From assembly GCA_026770595.1 (NCBI GenBank), contig MU633928.1, positions 1 through 19,424 on the forward strand: DNA of 19,424 bases, read 5' to 3'. Positions 6,255 through 16,087 of this stretch are shown piece after piece. The translations under genes and the position numbers were made by a program. The DNA comes from Ochromonadaceae sp. CCMP2298. Lineage: Eukaryota > Sar > Synurophyceae > Ochromonadales > Ochromonadaceae. The stretch's first letter is position 1, and every line of letters begins with the position of its first letter. Under the pieces are notes generated by a model. That model did not search any database, was not told the origin of the DNA, and saw only the letters and a program-made list of their open reading frames with translations.

Positions 6255-9200
6255 ATGAAGGCGCGGCTGGATGAGAAGGTGGGGAGGCTCCGGACCCAGA
6301 CCATGAGTTTTGCCTCTGAGGGAGGGGTGCAGGTCTCTTTGAGCATCCCCGATACCGAGGACGTGAAGGAGACCTTCAGCTCTGTTGCTACGTGCGTGGC
6401 GGAGCAGGAGAGTCAAATCGGATCGCTGGCCACAGACTTGGAAGAAACTGCGAAAGAGAGTGCCAGCTCGCAGGCGCGCGTGCTGGCCTGGACCGTAAAG
6501 TGCGTTCAAGCGTTAAAGGATGAGAACGTGCGACTGTTTGGCATGCTCACCGACGCGAACAAGCAGATCGTAAACCTTTCCTACAACATGCAAGGCTATG
6601 TGGGTACGGATGCTGCTGAGGCCGAGCTTGCGACCGAGATGGAGGAACCACCTAAGCTGGCGATGCCGCAGGTGGTGCAGAAGCAGGCAAAGCCCCTACC
6701 GGTAGAGGAGGAGGACGAGGGCGCCCCGTCGCTTTTCCCCACAGAGGACGGTGCGACGATCGACAGCAGTGGGCTGGGGCTGCACACGAAGAAGAAAGAC
6801 ATCGTCCCAAGAGTGAAGGAGGCAAAAGACCCCGCAACGGTCGAGCGGAACAGAGCCTACTACGAAAACGTGCCGGCCAGCACGCCGGGCAAGACCGCGG
6901 CGACCCGGTGGCGCTGGGCGTTTCGCAAGGTGCTCGCTGTGTTGCGGTGGAAGAATATGAAGCTTGGGTTCACGGACGTGCGCATGCAAGCAGATCAGAC
7001 CTTTGGGGGCAGGTTGGACCGCCTGGGCACCAATATGCTCGACATGGAGCAGGAGTTTGGCGCCAAGGTGCAGGGCGTGCGCCTAGAGCAGTCACATCTG
7101 GGCAGTGCTTTGCAGGGGGTGCGCAACGAGGTGGGCGCTGCGGCCAGCAAGATCGACCTTCTGGCGGACGAAACGAAGGAAAAATTCTCAGCCATGACGC
7201 AGCGCACCAGCGATCGTTTCGAGCAGATGCAGGAGGGCATGCGTGCGATGGACGATACCGTGGCTCAGCTCGTGCAGCAGGTGCAGCAGCAGGCGGAGGG
7301 CGAGACCAAGCAGCTGAAGGACTCCCTGGCGGCCATCCAGACCCACCTACAGGACATGGTCGCCATGGACGTGAGCCAGCTTGCAGCCAGCCTGGCCTCC
7401 CTCGGCCTGGAGCTGGTCCAGATGGAGACCGCGATGGACGCGCTCCTGCAGCGGGTGGAGTCGCAGCGCTCCCAGGCGGGCGCTATCGAGCTCAAGTCTA
7501 CGCCCGAGGCGGCTCTGAGTGAGCTGACCCTACTACTGCAGCTGGACACCACCCTACGCCAGTCTCGCTCCGAGATTGCATTTTTCGAAGGCACGCTCAA
7601 CTCAATGCGCAGCAACTACCAGGACGTGAGCCAGCGCATCGCGGCGGTGCAGAAGCACTATGCGAAAGAGCCTTCGGAGGACGCGGTGGAGATTATCTCT
7701 CCCGAGCAGAGGGAGAAAATGAGCGAGCTGCAGGGCAGGAGCGACAGCGTGGACGGCCACATTGCGCAGAACCGCGCATTGCTCGAGACGATGAAGCGCC
7801 TCGTGGGCGACCACGACCAGCGGCTGGGCGAGAGGTACGTGGCGTTCGAGGAGGTGTCGGGGCAGATTAAGGGGCTGGAGCTGGTGGGGGCTGCGTTCGT
7901 TGCGCTGAAGGGGGAGGTATCAGGGCTGCAGCAGCAGGTGACAGCGGGCGTTGTGGCAGGTGCGGCGGTGCAGGCGCAGCAGGGGCAGTTGATGGGTATG
8001 TATGAGGAGGATATTAAGGGACTAGGCGTACGTCTGGATCAGATGGAGGAGGGCATGATGGGGGAGGATGATTTAGATGGCTTGCTTGAGACAATGGTGT
8101 ACGAAGATGAGCCGAAGGCGGAGGCGGAGGCGGAGGAGGAGGTGGTGGAGACAGAGGAAGAGGTAGAGGAAGAGGCAGAGGAAGAGGCAGAGGTGGTGGC
8201 AGAAGCAGAAGTAGAGGAGCCAGTGCCTGTGGAGGAGGAGGAGGAGGTGCAGGGGGACAACGTGGTCAGCATTGCCACTGTTGAGGACATTTCGAGCCCA
8301 GACAACGTGTCTGTTAATGTTCTGCCTGCGGACGCAACAGAGGATGCTGAGCCTGCACCTGCGACCCCGCCTGCTGTCTCTCCCTCTGCCTCCGTAACTT
8401 CTCTGACAAAGCGCATCAAGATTCCCACTCCTAATATCGATGATGAGGGGGACGAGGATGAAGTCGACGTATCTGCTCCCGTGCAGCCAGCCCCAGCCTC
8501 GACCCCTGCCCCGGCCGCAGCCGCAGCCCCAGCCCCAGTCACGACCCCAATCCCTGCTTCAGCCCCAGCCCGATCCCCAGCCCGATCTCCAGCCCGCGCC
8601 AGAGCCCTCACTGTCAGTGTGAGGCAGGACCAGTCGATTTTGGCAGGCAAGAACAAGCAGAGGATGTCTGCCACTCCCAAGAAGAGCACCAACGCGACGA
8701 TTGACGCATTGGAGGCCAAGCTGCGGCCTCTGATCGAGCGCATCGTCAGCAGCCAGGTGGAGCAGCGGCTGGCAGGTATGGACTTCGGGTACGAGGTGGG
8801 GTACGAGGTGGAGGAGGACGGGGTAGAGGAGGAGGAGGCGCCCGCAACCGCAGTCCCCACTGACACGGATGCCACAACAATCTCCGCAGTCTCCGAAGTC
8901 GCCGCAAATCCCCCGCCTCGCAGAGCTACTGATGCCTCCCCCGTGCGCAAGCAGAAACTCTCAGTCTCAGTCGCCTCTGCGGAGGGGGGGCCCACCTACA
9001 CCCCAACACCAACCACACACGCCCTAGTGCGCAGGGAGACGCGTGAGAAACCTCCACACCAGGGGATCCGCAAATCTTTCTCTGGGGGAGCTGTCGGAGC
9101 TGTCGGAGGCTTCGATCCATCTCCCGTGGTGCAGGAGATGGGGATGCTCAAGCTGGAGAGTAAGCGCATGGCACTGCAGCTGCTGGAGCTCACCACGGCC

Positions 9201-10499
9201 AAGTGCGACGAGACAGAGGTGGAGCAGATCTGCCTGCTGGTGCTTCAGCGGAATGGGAAGGCCAAGGACGACACGCATGCGCGCATGGACGCCCACGAGA
9301 AGCGGATGTACCAACTATCTCAGGAGCTGATGGACAGCAAGAAGTCGACAGATTTGGCCATCGCGTCGATCCAGCAGGGCTTATCGGACGACCTACTGAG
9401 CGTCATCAACCAGGCGGCAGAGAGCATGGACGAGGACCACAAGGACGCATACCTCAGCACGCGCAGCCTCTGCCTCAGCTGCGGCCGCTCCTCGCAGGTA
9501 CGCGGGGAGCCCGAATCGCACCCCTCCAGCTCCTCCTTCCACCCCCACCTCAGCGCCCACTCCAGCCCGGGCGCGGACGTGTTGCGCGGTGGGTTCAAGA
9601 TCCCCGTACGCGTGATGTCTCCCGAGGGCCTGGACCCACAGTTCATACTGGGCGCTGGCGGGCATCGGGAAGTGTTGGGGCGCGGGGGGGGCAACCCTGC
9701 CATCCAGCGTATGAGAGAGGCGCACCTGATGTCACGCACGCACGATGACGACAACAGCGCCTCCACGGGGCTAGGTGGGGTGCTGGAGGACCATGGCTTC
9801 ACGCCTCCAGACGGCCGCGGAGGGGAGGCTGTACTACCGCGCGTGCGTAGCGCTGGTCAGGTGTCCTTCGGTGACTATCGCTCGACCATGTCAACTGGCG
9901 ACAACTCTCTGCAGGCTTTGTCCGCCCTCGAGAGCGACGTGTCGCAGGCAGATGTCACGACCGATGGCGCGCTGATCATCCAGGCCAATAACGGATACCA
10001 GCTGCAGATCGGCTCCACCACCGAGTCCAAGCGCCCCACCTCCTCTGCACTCATGGCCTCTTCGGGGCACGGGCGGCCGGAGAACGAGGAGTCCAAGCCC
10101 GTGTACAACAGGGGCCTCGTGGGCAAGAAAAGCGCCCGGGCGGAGGCCGCCTACGGCGGGCGGTTCGAGCTCGACCTCCCGAACGGCACCCTTCTGCGCA
10201 GCAACCGCTTAAGCAACTCCGCACTGCTGCCCGCGCCCGAGGGCGTGGGCAACGCCCACTACCCCGCAAAAATGAACAACATCAGCGCCGCGCACCACAG
10301 CCTGCAGCTGCTGGGGCCTGGGGTGGAGTCCAGTAAGGCCGCTAGGTCGCCCAAGCAGCTGCTGCAGAGGCCCTACACCTCCAGCGACGGTATGCGACTG
10401 TCCACCGCGGCCGCACGCACACAGCTGCTCCAGGCGGGCGCGCTCAACACCCTAGGCGGCCCCCGCCTCTCATCCAGCAACAGCAACACGCGCTTCTAA
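6255..10499 (+). CDS. Large coiled-coil protein with acidic and Pro/Ala-rich linkers (about 1,414 residues)
   Basis: One uninterrupted frame ends at TAA 10497-10499. The first ATG is 6255; the frame is open back to 5994, and the residues just before the ATG (VETTAFVVEFHPAYLF) look protein-like, so the true start may lie upstream behind an intron. From about residue 230 to 600 there are long coiled-coil helices. A Glu/Val-rich acidic stretch (8104-8260) follows, then a Pro/Ala linker with CCAGCC-type repeats (8490-8600). A second coiled coil covers about 9130-9440 and ends in CLSCGR, with cysteines at 1073 and 1076. The C-terminal 340 residues are Ser/Gly-rich and probably disordered. A coil followed by C-x2-C recalls the C-terminal DUF4795 region of flagellar proteins such as QRICH2; this is from memory and tentative. 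There is no catalytic motif and no membrane segment. Confidence 0.85.
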   Translation: MKARLDEKVGRLRTQTMSFASEGGVQVSLSIPDTEDVKETFSSVATCVAEQESQIGSLATDLEETAKESASSQARVLAWTVKCVQALKDENVRLFGMLTDANKQIVNLSYNMQGYVGTDAAEAELATEMEEPPKLAMPQVVQKQAKPLPVEEEDEGAPSLFPTEDGATIDSSGLGLHTKKKDIVPRVKEAKDPATVERNRAYYENVPASTPGKTAATRWRWAFRKVLAVLRWKNMKLGFTDVRMQADQTFGGRLDRLGTNMLDMEQEFGAKVQGVRLEQSHLGSALQGVRNEVGAAASKIDLLADETKEKFSAMTQRTSDRFEQMQEGMRAMDDTVAQLVQQVQQQAEGETKQLKDSLAAIQTHLQDMVAMDVSQLAASLASLGLELVQMETAMDALLQRVESQRSQAGAIELKSTPEAALSELTLLLQLDTTLRQSRSEIAFFEGTLNSMRSNYQDVSQRIAAVQKHYAKEPSEDAVEIISPEQREKMSELQGRSDSVDGHIAQNRALLETMKRLVGDHDQRLGERYVAFEEVSGQIKGLELVGAAFVALKGEVSGLQQQVTAGVVAGAAVQAQQGQLMGMYEEDIKGLGVRLDQMEEGMMGEDDLDGLLETMVYEDEPKAEAEAEEEVVETEEEVEEEAEEEAEVVAEAEVEEPVPVEEEEEVQGDNVVSIATVEDISSPDNVSVNVLPADATEDAEPAPATPPAVSPSASVTSLTKRIKIPTPNIDDEGDEDEVDVSAPVQPAPASTPAPAAAAAPAPVTTPIPASAPARSPARSPARARALTVSVRQDQSILAGKNKQRMSATPKKSTNATIDALEAKLRPLIERIVSSQVEQRLAGMDFGYEVGYEVEEDGVEEEEAPATAVPTDTDATTISAVSEVAANPPPRRATDASPVRKQKLSVSVASAEGGPTYTPTPTTHALVRRETREKPPHQGIRKSFSGGAVGAVGGFDPSPVVQEMGMLKLESKRMALQLLELTTAKCDETEVEQICLLVLQRNGKAKDDTHARMDAHEKRMYQLSQELMDSKKSTDLAIASIQQGLSDDLLSVINQAAESMDEDHKDAYLSTRSLCLSCGRSSQVRGEPESHPSSSSFHPHLSAHSSPGADVLRGGFKIPVRVMSPEGLDPQFILGAGGHREVLGRGGGNPAIQRMREAHLMSRTHDDDNSASTGLGGVLEDHGFTPPDGRGGEAVLPRVRSAGQVSFGDYRSTMSTGDNSLQALSALESDVSQADVTTDGALIIQANNGYQLQIGSTTESKRPTSSALMASSGHGRPENEESKPVYNRGLVGKKSARAEAAYGGRFELDLPNGTLLRSNRLSNSALLPAPEGVGNAHYPAKMNNISAAHHSLQLLGPGVESSKAARSPKQLLQRPYTSSDGMRLSTAAARTQLLQAGALNTLGGPRLSSSNSNTRF

Positions 10500-10752
10500 A
10501 CACACTTACGTGCCCTGTTTATTATGTAAAAAGAAAATAATTGATTTGAAAATCCTCAGCGGGATTATGAAAAGTAGAATCGATTTCTTGATTATTAAGG
10601 ACCCACTTTTTCAGAATATTCTGGAATGGGCAAAACGTAACACTGGGATTAATGCCCAGTGTGGGTGCAACGACCATGCGCTACGACGTAGATATGCACT
10701 ATGCGCTATTGTGCGCGATGTGCTGGAAATACCATATTTCGTTTATTTTGCA
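10500..10752. other. Gap between convergent genes
   Basis: An AT-rich 253 bp stretch between the stop codons of the large coiled-coil gene (+) and the 5'-nucleotidase (-). It presumably holds both 3' UTRs. An open frame on the + strand (10510-10917) crosses it, but it runs into the antisense of the nucleotidase last exon and shows no recognisable protein. Confidence 0.5.
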
Positions 10753-12826
10753 TCACATTCCGGTCTTTTTGTTTTGCATCATATCCAGATAAAAGTCGTG
10801 CGCCATACGGTCTCTCTGCGGCCGCAGCGTCCTGAAGGGGGACACGTTTCCCAGGTTGCTGGCTTTACTGGTGTACACGCAGGCGTAGTCCTGGATCTGT
10901 TGGGAGAGGGAGGATGAGGGGGGGAGAGGTTATAGGAGCGTAGGCACACAAATACACATATATTGGTATAGATGAGTAGGTGCGTGGGGGCGTAGGGATG
11001 TCATAAGTACCTGTTTTGAGATACGGGACTCCTGGAAGTTTGCCTTGAAGAGCTGCCCCCATCTGGGGTGGAACTCCATGTCGTATGTCGCCAGCTTGCT
11101 GCGGATCTGCACGTGCAGCAGGTGCAGCTCGTGTGACTTCGCCGCCCACTCTGATGTTATCTCCGTCACATCTGCAGACACGTCAGACACGTCGCTTCTG
11201 AGTAGCTTGCTCTTGGCTGCAAATAGTGTGTCCACCTCTCGCTCTATGAGGTGCTGCTGGCGCTTCAGCTGCATAAGCTGCTCCCTTTGGGGCTGCAGTC
11301 GTTTGAACACCTGTATCTCCGAATAAAGCTCAGGCACTATCAGGCAGGTGCGCCAGCCAGTCGTGGCCTTGGATCTCACCACGTCTGCGAAGATATGGTC
11401 ACCCACGTAGAGCAGGTTGCTTCCGGAGGAGATCTGCAGCAGCTGGTGGAGGATGTGCGCGCTGCCGCCCTGGAAAGTGTTCCCGAAGCGCGCAAGGAAG
11501 GCCTCTGTCTGCTGCGGGTTGGAGGGCAGGTCGTCGCAGTTTTGCAGTTGGCCGGTTTCTCGGTCGACCTTGTACATGGGCAGCGAGGGGCTGGGGGGTG
11601 CGAAGATGTGGGATGAGCGAACAATCTATGAATCCTCGACCGCAGAGGGTATGGGATGCAGGGGGTGCGGGGGGTGCAGAGGCGGTGCTTACTTTGTGAT
11701 GAAGGCGGGCTTGTTTCCCCCCACGATGATGAGGTCGAAGTACTCAGTCCAGGCGAAGTCCTTATCAGCGCCCGTCTTCTTGCCCTGTAGGTAGTTCATC
11801 ACCACCTGTGTGTAGTCCCACAGCGAGTTGGTTAGTAGGAAGACCTTCTTGCCTGCGCGGCGGTACTCCTCCAACATGGGGAACACTGGGAGTAGGAGAG
11901 TCGGGAGAGAAAGCAGATAAGAAAGCAGAATAGAGTATAGAAGAGAGTGCAGGTGAGAGTGCAGATTAGAGCACGGAAGACAGCGTGGAAGGCGAGTGAC
12001 CCCACCCAGACGACTCAAACAACACAACAACACAAAAGCACTTACGGTTTTCATCATAGACGATGTACTTTTCCGGGTTCTCTGCAACGGTGAGCTTGAT
12101 CACACCGTCCTTGTGGCAGCGGTCCACACACCTGCGCATGTCGCTATACAGGTCGCAGTACTTCTTGCCAGCCATCAGCTCGCTCGCATCTCCCAGCCGA
12201 TCCTTGATGTCCACCAGTTGGGCGAAGAGGCACCCATCCACCAGAGAGAAGGGCGTGTCGATGTTCGCGAACTCCTTGCCCGTAAACGACTCGCTCTCCT
12301 GGTAGCTCGACCGGTACACCGACTTACGCTCCTCCCGTGATAGAGCCGTGAGGCCGTGCTCGACAGCTCGGACATAGCGATGGTTGTCTAGTTTGAGGAT
12401 GTTGCCCCTCGACCTATCTATCAGGCACCCCCTACGCGCGATGTCTGTCCCGTACTGGAAGTCCATCACCTCCGCCGGGTAGCCGAGCCAGTTCACGAGC
12501 TTCTCCTTGGCCCCGTTGTAGGCCAGCAGATCGAACTCCAGGTGGTACTGCGCTAGCGTGTAGTCCATGTCGAACCCGACTGCCTCCAGAGACCCCAGCC
12601 CCAGCTCTCGGTTGCAGAACAAATCGACCTCGCTGAGGAAGTGCTCCGGAACTTTCCACATCTCGTCCTCAGTCATCTCGGTGCCGGTGGAGCTGGCGAC
12701 AGACCTAGCAGGTTGAATGCGTCGAGATCTAAGCGGCTGTGGTGGAAAGGTGAACGCGGACACCTCGCGGCCGACCAGGGTCGCGGCCGCGAGCAGGGAG
12801 ACGCGCAATACCCGATGTGCGGGCAT
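10753..12826 (-). CDS. HAD-superfamily 5'-nucleotidase (NT5DC/cN-II type), plastid-type presequence, four exons
   Basis: Exons in transcript order are 12826-12046, 11885-11693, 11590-11011 and 10896-10753, all GT-AG, giving 565 residues. The ATG at 12826 starts a signal peptide ending VSAF at 22-25, followed by a basic Ser/Arg/Pro-rich segment, so this is a bipartite plastid-import signal of the ASAF type. HAD motif I is GFDMDYTLAQY (84-94), with nucleophile Asp86 and Asp88. Motif II is FLLTNSLWDY (Thr279, Asn280), and the acidic motif is YVGDHIFADV (Asp389). The C-terminal YTSKASN is also typical. The family hydrolyses (deoxy)ribonucleoside monophosphates, though many NT5DC members have no proven substrate. 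A coiled segment of about 70 residues follows the last HAD motif. The gene shares a 232 bp divergent promoter with the cupin gene. Confidence 0.93.
11886..12045 (-). repeat. CT-rich intron 1 of the 5'-nucleotidase
   Basis: A 160 bp intron, almost entirely C and T on the sense strand in its distal part (for example CTCTCCCGACTCTCCTACTC near the acceptor). Donor GTAAGT and acceptor CCCAG are standard. Confidence 0.75.
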
Positions 12827-13058
12827 GACTGTCCTATGTGACTTCCACGGCTCGACGTTGTGAGCTTGAATCAAGCACGTGTGTGAGATGCGGATTCGTC
12901 ATCGTGCACTGCTGAATGTTGAAATAACCCAAGCCGGTAATGTTGAAATATGGAACCCCGGATTGTCGGAAATCCAGGAACATTGGCTCTGTGAGCCGAA
13001 TACGAGGAGGAGCTTCTGTTCATTCCGCATGATTGGAAAGTAAGGCAGTGTACTCACG
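12827..13058. promoter_or_regulatory. Shared divergent promoter of 5'-nucleotidase and cupin genes
   Basis: Only 232 bp separate the two start codons, so both 5' UTRs and promoters must lie here. A near-direct repeat, TGTTGAAATA, occurs at 12917-12926 and 12949-12958. No TATA box could be assigned. Confidence 0.45.
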
Positions 13059-13763
13059 ATGGAGGAAAGACCGGGTTTGGGTTGGGCCTCTACCGCCCGG
13101 CGCGTTGCGCTGCATCCCATGACCATTCTCATCGATAGCGAGTTCGGCCGCTTCCCGGGGAACGGAGTTGCTGCAGCAGAGCTGGTGAACTTGGCGTTGC
13201 CTGGTGCGATGATGTCCGCAGAGATCCTTGCAGAGGCCACTATGAAAGCCCTGACCGGATTCTTCGACTCGAGTCCCATGCTAGCTGAAGAGCTGGAAGA
13301 GTTCCTCACATTGCGAACAAGCAACGAACGAATCCTTCGCTGGAACATAATGAAGATCGCTCCCAATGCGAGCTTTCGGCTCCACGCCCACCAGAATATC
13401 GAGCTGATATGCGTGCTGGAGGGCGCTATGAACGAGGTAAGAATGATCTCCGATCCTCCGCAGCGGGTCTTCTCCGCTGATCAGAAGGACGGCCCGAGCC
13501 TGACCGACCCGAACCTGGGACTGCGCTTTGAGCGGCGCACCACATATGCGCCGACGAAGCTCCTCAGCGCGTGCACTGTGGACGATCTCCAGCCCAGCTT
13601 CCTCATCAACCCTAAGGGCTCTATCCATCTCTCCTACACTTCCGAAGAGGGCGCGAATCTGCTAGTTCTCTGGTCTGGCACTCATGGAAACATACCCGCT
13701 CACGAGTACCCCCCCGATTCAGAGTCTGTATTTGCACTACCTGATTCAATCGTACCATTCTAG
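13059..13763 (+). CDS. Cupin-domain protein
   Basis: A single-exon protein of 234 residues from ATG 13059 to TAG. Cupin motif 1 is complete: H109-x-H111-x3-E115-x6-G122 (LHAHQNIELICVLEG). Motif 2 follows as PKGSIHLSY, matching P-x-G-x2-H. The residues His109, His111, Glu115 and the later His of PKGSIH would bind a metal ion in a conical beta-barrel. Cupins include dioxygenases, isomerases and storage proteins, so the reaction cannot be named. The first 90 residues are helical and not recognised. There is no signal peptide. The stop codon is 34 bp from the stop of the convergent glycosyltransferase gene. Confidence 0.85.
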   Translation: MEERPGLGWASTARRVALHPMTILIDSEFGRFPGNGVAAAELVNLALPGAMMSAEILAEATMKALTGFFDSSPMLAEELEEFLTLRTSNERILRWNIMKIAPNASFRLHAHQNIELICVLEGAMNEVRMISDPPQRVFSADQKDGPSLTDPNLGLRFERRTTYAPTKLLSACTVDDLQPSFLINPKGSIHLSYTSEEGANLLVLWSGTHGNIPAHEYPPDSESVFALPDSIVPF

Positions 13764-13797
13764 GTAGAATCTCTCACATTCTTTAACCTTAACAATC

Positions 13798-15835
13798 TTA
13801 TGTACAATCTGTTACAACAATGTGCCTGTCTAAGAACTCAAACAGCCTGTCTGCCTCCCTATCCTGGGCACCTTTCATCTTCCTAGAATACACGCCCACC
13901 TGCTCGCTCGACTGCGGCCAGATTTTCCCCAGCTCTTTAGGGCCCTCGCACAGTGGTCCGTGCCCCAGCCGACTCTCTATCAGCCTCACGCGATCCGGGG
14001 GGGCAAGCCGCAGCAGCGGTGAGGGAGCCCCAGCATTTGTGTCGACACGCCCGTGCGAGAGGAGCTGGAAGAGCAGCGCAGATTCGTACTCACTGACGTA
14101 GTGGAAGCTGATCAAGTCCCGAGATAGGGACAGGGACAGGAGCTGGGGTGGTATTTCTTTCGTGAGCGTCTCAACAACGGGGCTGCTCTGCCCAGCATGC
14201 GCATTGAGTTTTTTTGCATCGACGTACCACGAGTCGTATTCTGCGAAAACCTAACGACAGCAGAACGGGGTGGGATAGCAGAGAGGTGGGGGGCCAATTC
14301 GTAAGAGATAAGAGATTAGAGATCAGAGATGAGGGATGAGAAGTGGTAGATAAGAGGTGAGAGTTGAAAGATGAGAGGTTAGATAAGATATGAGAGTTGA
14401 AATATGAGAGGTAAGATAAAAGAGATGGGACATGCGCATATACGAGCCTGCAGGTGACTTGCGCTTACCGTCCGCAGTGCACCGTAGACATTGAATCTGT
14501 CAGCGCCTGAGGTGGTGCCTGAGGGCACGGAATCGTCCTTGGAGGTGCTGGGCGTAAATGGTACTCCGAAGACTGCAGACATGCAGTGGGCGAGGACGAT
14601 GCCTGCGTGAGGAGATTTGTGAGGATTGGATTATTGTTTATCAGTACAGGAGCAATGCTATTGGGAATCCTGTACTCACCTGGGTTTATCTTTGTCCACT
14701 TGTCAGGCGCGCCGCATTCTCTGCGCAGTCGCTCGCTGGTGGCGGTCACACTCAACGGGGCACTCCCCTTCCGCTCCATCGTAACACTAAAATCGCTGTG
14801 CACCGGAGTCACCCGCAGCTCCACCAGGGGTGAGAGAACGATCCTCACGCGCTGATCTGCGGTGGACGAGTGCACAATGCGCCGCAGGAATGCCACAGCT
14901 GCTCCGAGGTGTGGGCCAGACTTGGAGAGATCGAGGGTGACTACGCCGCTGGTGCCATTCACAGAGCAGAAGTGCGGCCGCAGATCCGCAGCTGCTTCGG
15001 CAGTCCACTCGATCCTCGTCAAGTCTGGTGCCTTCTGCACAGTCGCAAAGACATCACACTCACTCGAGGCGGACGGCGCCAGCTCAGGTAGCAGCATAGT
15101 GAGCTGCGCGTCCACTGCAGTTAGCTGCCAAACGATCAAGATTGTCTTCACGAAGGCATGCGACATTACTGCCCCTGCGCCTCCGGAGGCGAACGATAAT
15201 ACTCGCTTGCGATAGAGGATGCTTAGCTGGTTGCCGGAGTAGATGAGGTCGTCCCCCTCCAGGGTGGAGAGGAAATTTCCCAAGTTCCCAACTACCATGA
15301 AGGTATGGTCGTTGGCGATCGTGATCCAGTCGAAGTGTCTGGGGTCGTTCAGCAGTGTGTGGAAGGACCGAACCATTTCGTGCCAGGGGGTAGATCTGCG
15401 ACCAGTACTGTTGAAATTCTCTGGAAACATCCGCAACGTGCTGATGGACCGCATGGGGGCCTCCTGGGACTCGCTGGGCACTGCCGCCACGACGTGCATG
15501 TCTATGCCGCACTTGGCCGAGAGGGGGAGCCAGTTGACCCAGCTGTGCGCGTCTATCGCCCGCAGCCTCTGCAGCTGCTCAGATGGATGCACGGGGCTCT
15601 GCTGCAGTAGCACCACAGCCGTCCTGCTGCTTGGGCGAGCTTCGTGCTTTGAGCTTCCGACTACCTCTCCCCTCGAGACCTCGATCTGACGTGGTGGGGC
15701 ACTATCCCCCCTCAAACTGACCCCCCGATCTTGCAGCAGAAGAGCAACGTACAAACCCCAGAGGGCCACGATGCTGAAGATGATGCCGATCACCATCCGC
15801 AAGCTGCACACGGGAGATTTCCTGCGGTCCCGCAT
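13798..15835 (-). CDS. GT31-like (core-1 galactosyltransferase/fringe type) glycosyltransferase, three exons
   Basis: Exons in transcript order are 15835-14680, 14602-14469 and 14250-13798, with GT-AG introns, giving 580 residues. The ATG at 15835 precedes a short basic cytoplasmic tail and one membrane span (about residues 13-35), the type II topology of Golgi enzymes. The catalytic region contains FDWITIANDHTFMVVGNL (about 168-185), YSGNQLSIL and FASGGAGAVMS, the GT31 order. The usual D-D-D/D-x-D metal motif appears here as Asn-Asp-His (175-177). The last exon contains LISFHYVSEYE, matching the ISFHYV signature of core-1 beta-1,3-galactosyltransferases. A region of about 100 residues between (296-395) is not recognised. 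It is likely to add a hexose to glycoproteins or glycolipids in the Golgi; donor and acceptor are unknown. It starts 30 bp after the UBL5 stop on the same strand. Confidence 0.88.
14251..14468 (-). repeat. CT-rich repeat-filled intron 2 of the glycosyltransferase
   Basis: On the + strand this is a run of degenerate units such as AGATGAGAGGT and AGATAAGAG (14300-14430), so the sense strand is pyrimidine-rich. Donor GTAAGC and acceptor TTAG are present. Confidence 0.7.
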
Positions 15836-15865
15836 TGCCAATCGATTGTGGGAAGCAGCCAGTCT

Positions 15866-16087
15866 TCAGTTGTAGTACAGCTCCAGCCCCATGCCGTCAT
15901 GGATCTCATAATCAGCCAGTGTGATGTGGTCTTTGTATATCGTGTACCACTTCTGTATGCGGATCTTCTCCGGCCGAGTGCCCAGCTGGGCGGCGGCGAG
16001 CTTTTTCAGGTCGCCGATTGTGTCATCCTCGTTGCATTTCACGCGGACCTTCTTGCCCACCCTGTCATTGAGGATGACCTCGATCAT
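15866..16087 (-). CDS. UBL5: Ubiquitin-like protein 5 (Hub1)
   Basis: A 73-residue single-exon protein, exactly the length of UBL5/Hub1. It begins [20 protein letters not shown] and ends GLELYYN, with the invariant double tyrosine and one extra residue in place of a processed di-glycine. Family hallmarks [17 protein letters not shown] and DYEIHDGM are all present. An upstream GTG extends the frame by five codons, but the ATG at 16087 matches the family start. Hub1 binds non-covalently to the spliceosomal protein Snu66 and modulates pre-mRNA splicing, which fits an intron-bearing genome. TGA is its stop codon. Confidence 0.97.
   Translation of the reverse strand: MIEVILNDRVGKKVRVKCNEDDTIGDLKKLAAAQLGTRPEKIRIQKWYTIYKDHITLADYEIHDGMGLELYYN

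Noticed and set aside
6908-7522. Plus-strand open frame of 204 residues in another frame
   Set aside because: It overlaps the large coiled-coil gene and is Gly/Ala/Arg-rich, a typical GC-rich shadow frame.
8039-8995. Minus-strand open frame of 318 residues
   Set aside because: It is Ser/Thr-rich only because it is the antisense of Glu- and Pro/Ala-repeat codons of the large coiled-coil gene; no domain is visible.
10510-10917. Plus-strand open frame of 135 residues
   Set aside because: It overlaps the antisense of the last nucleotidase exon and has no recognisable protein features.
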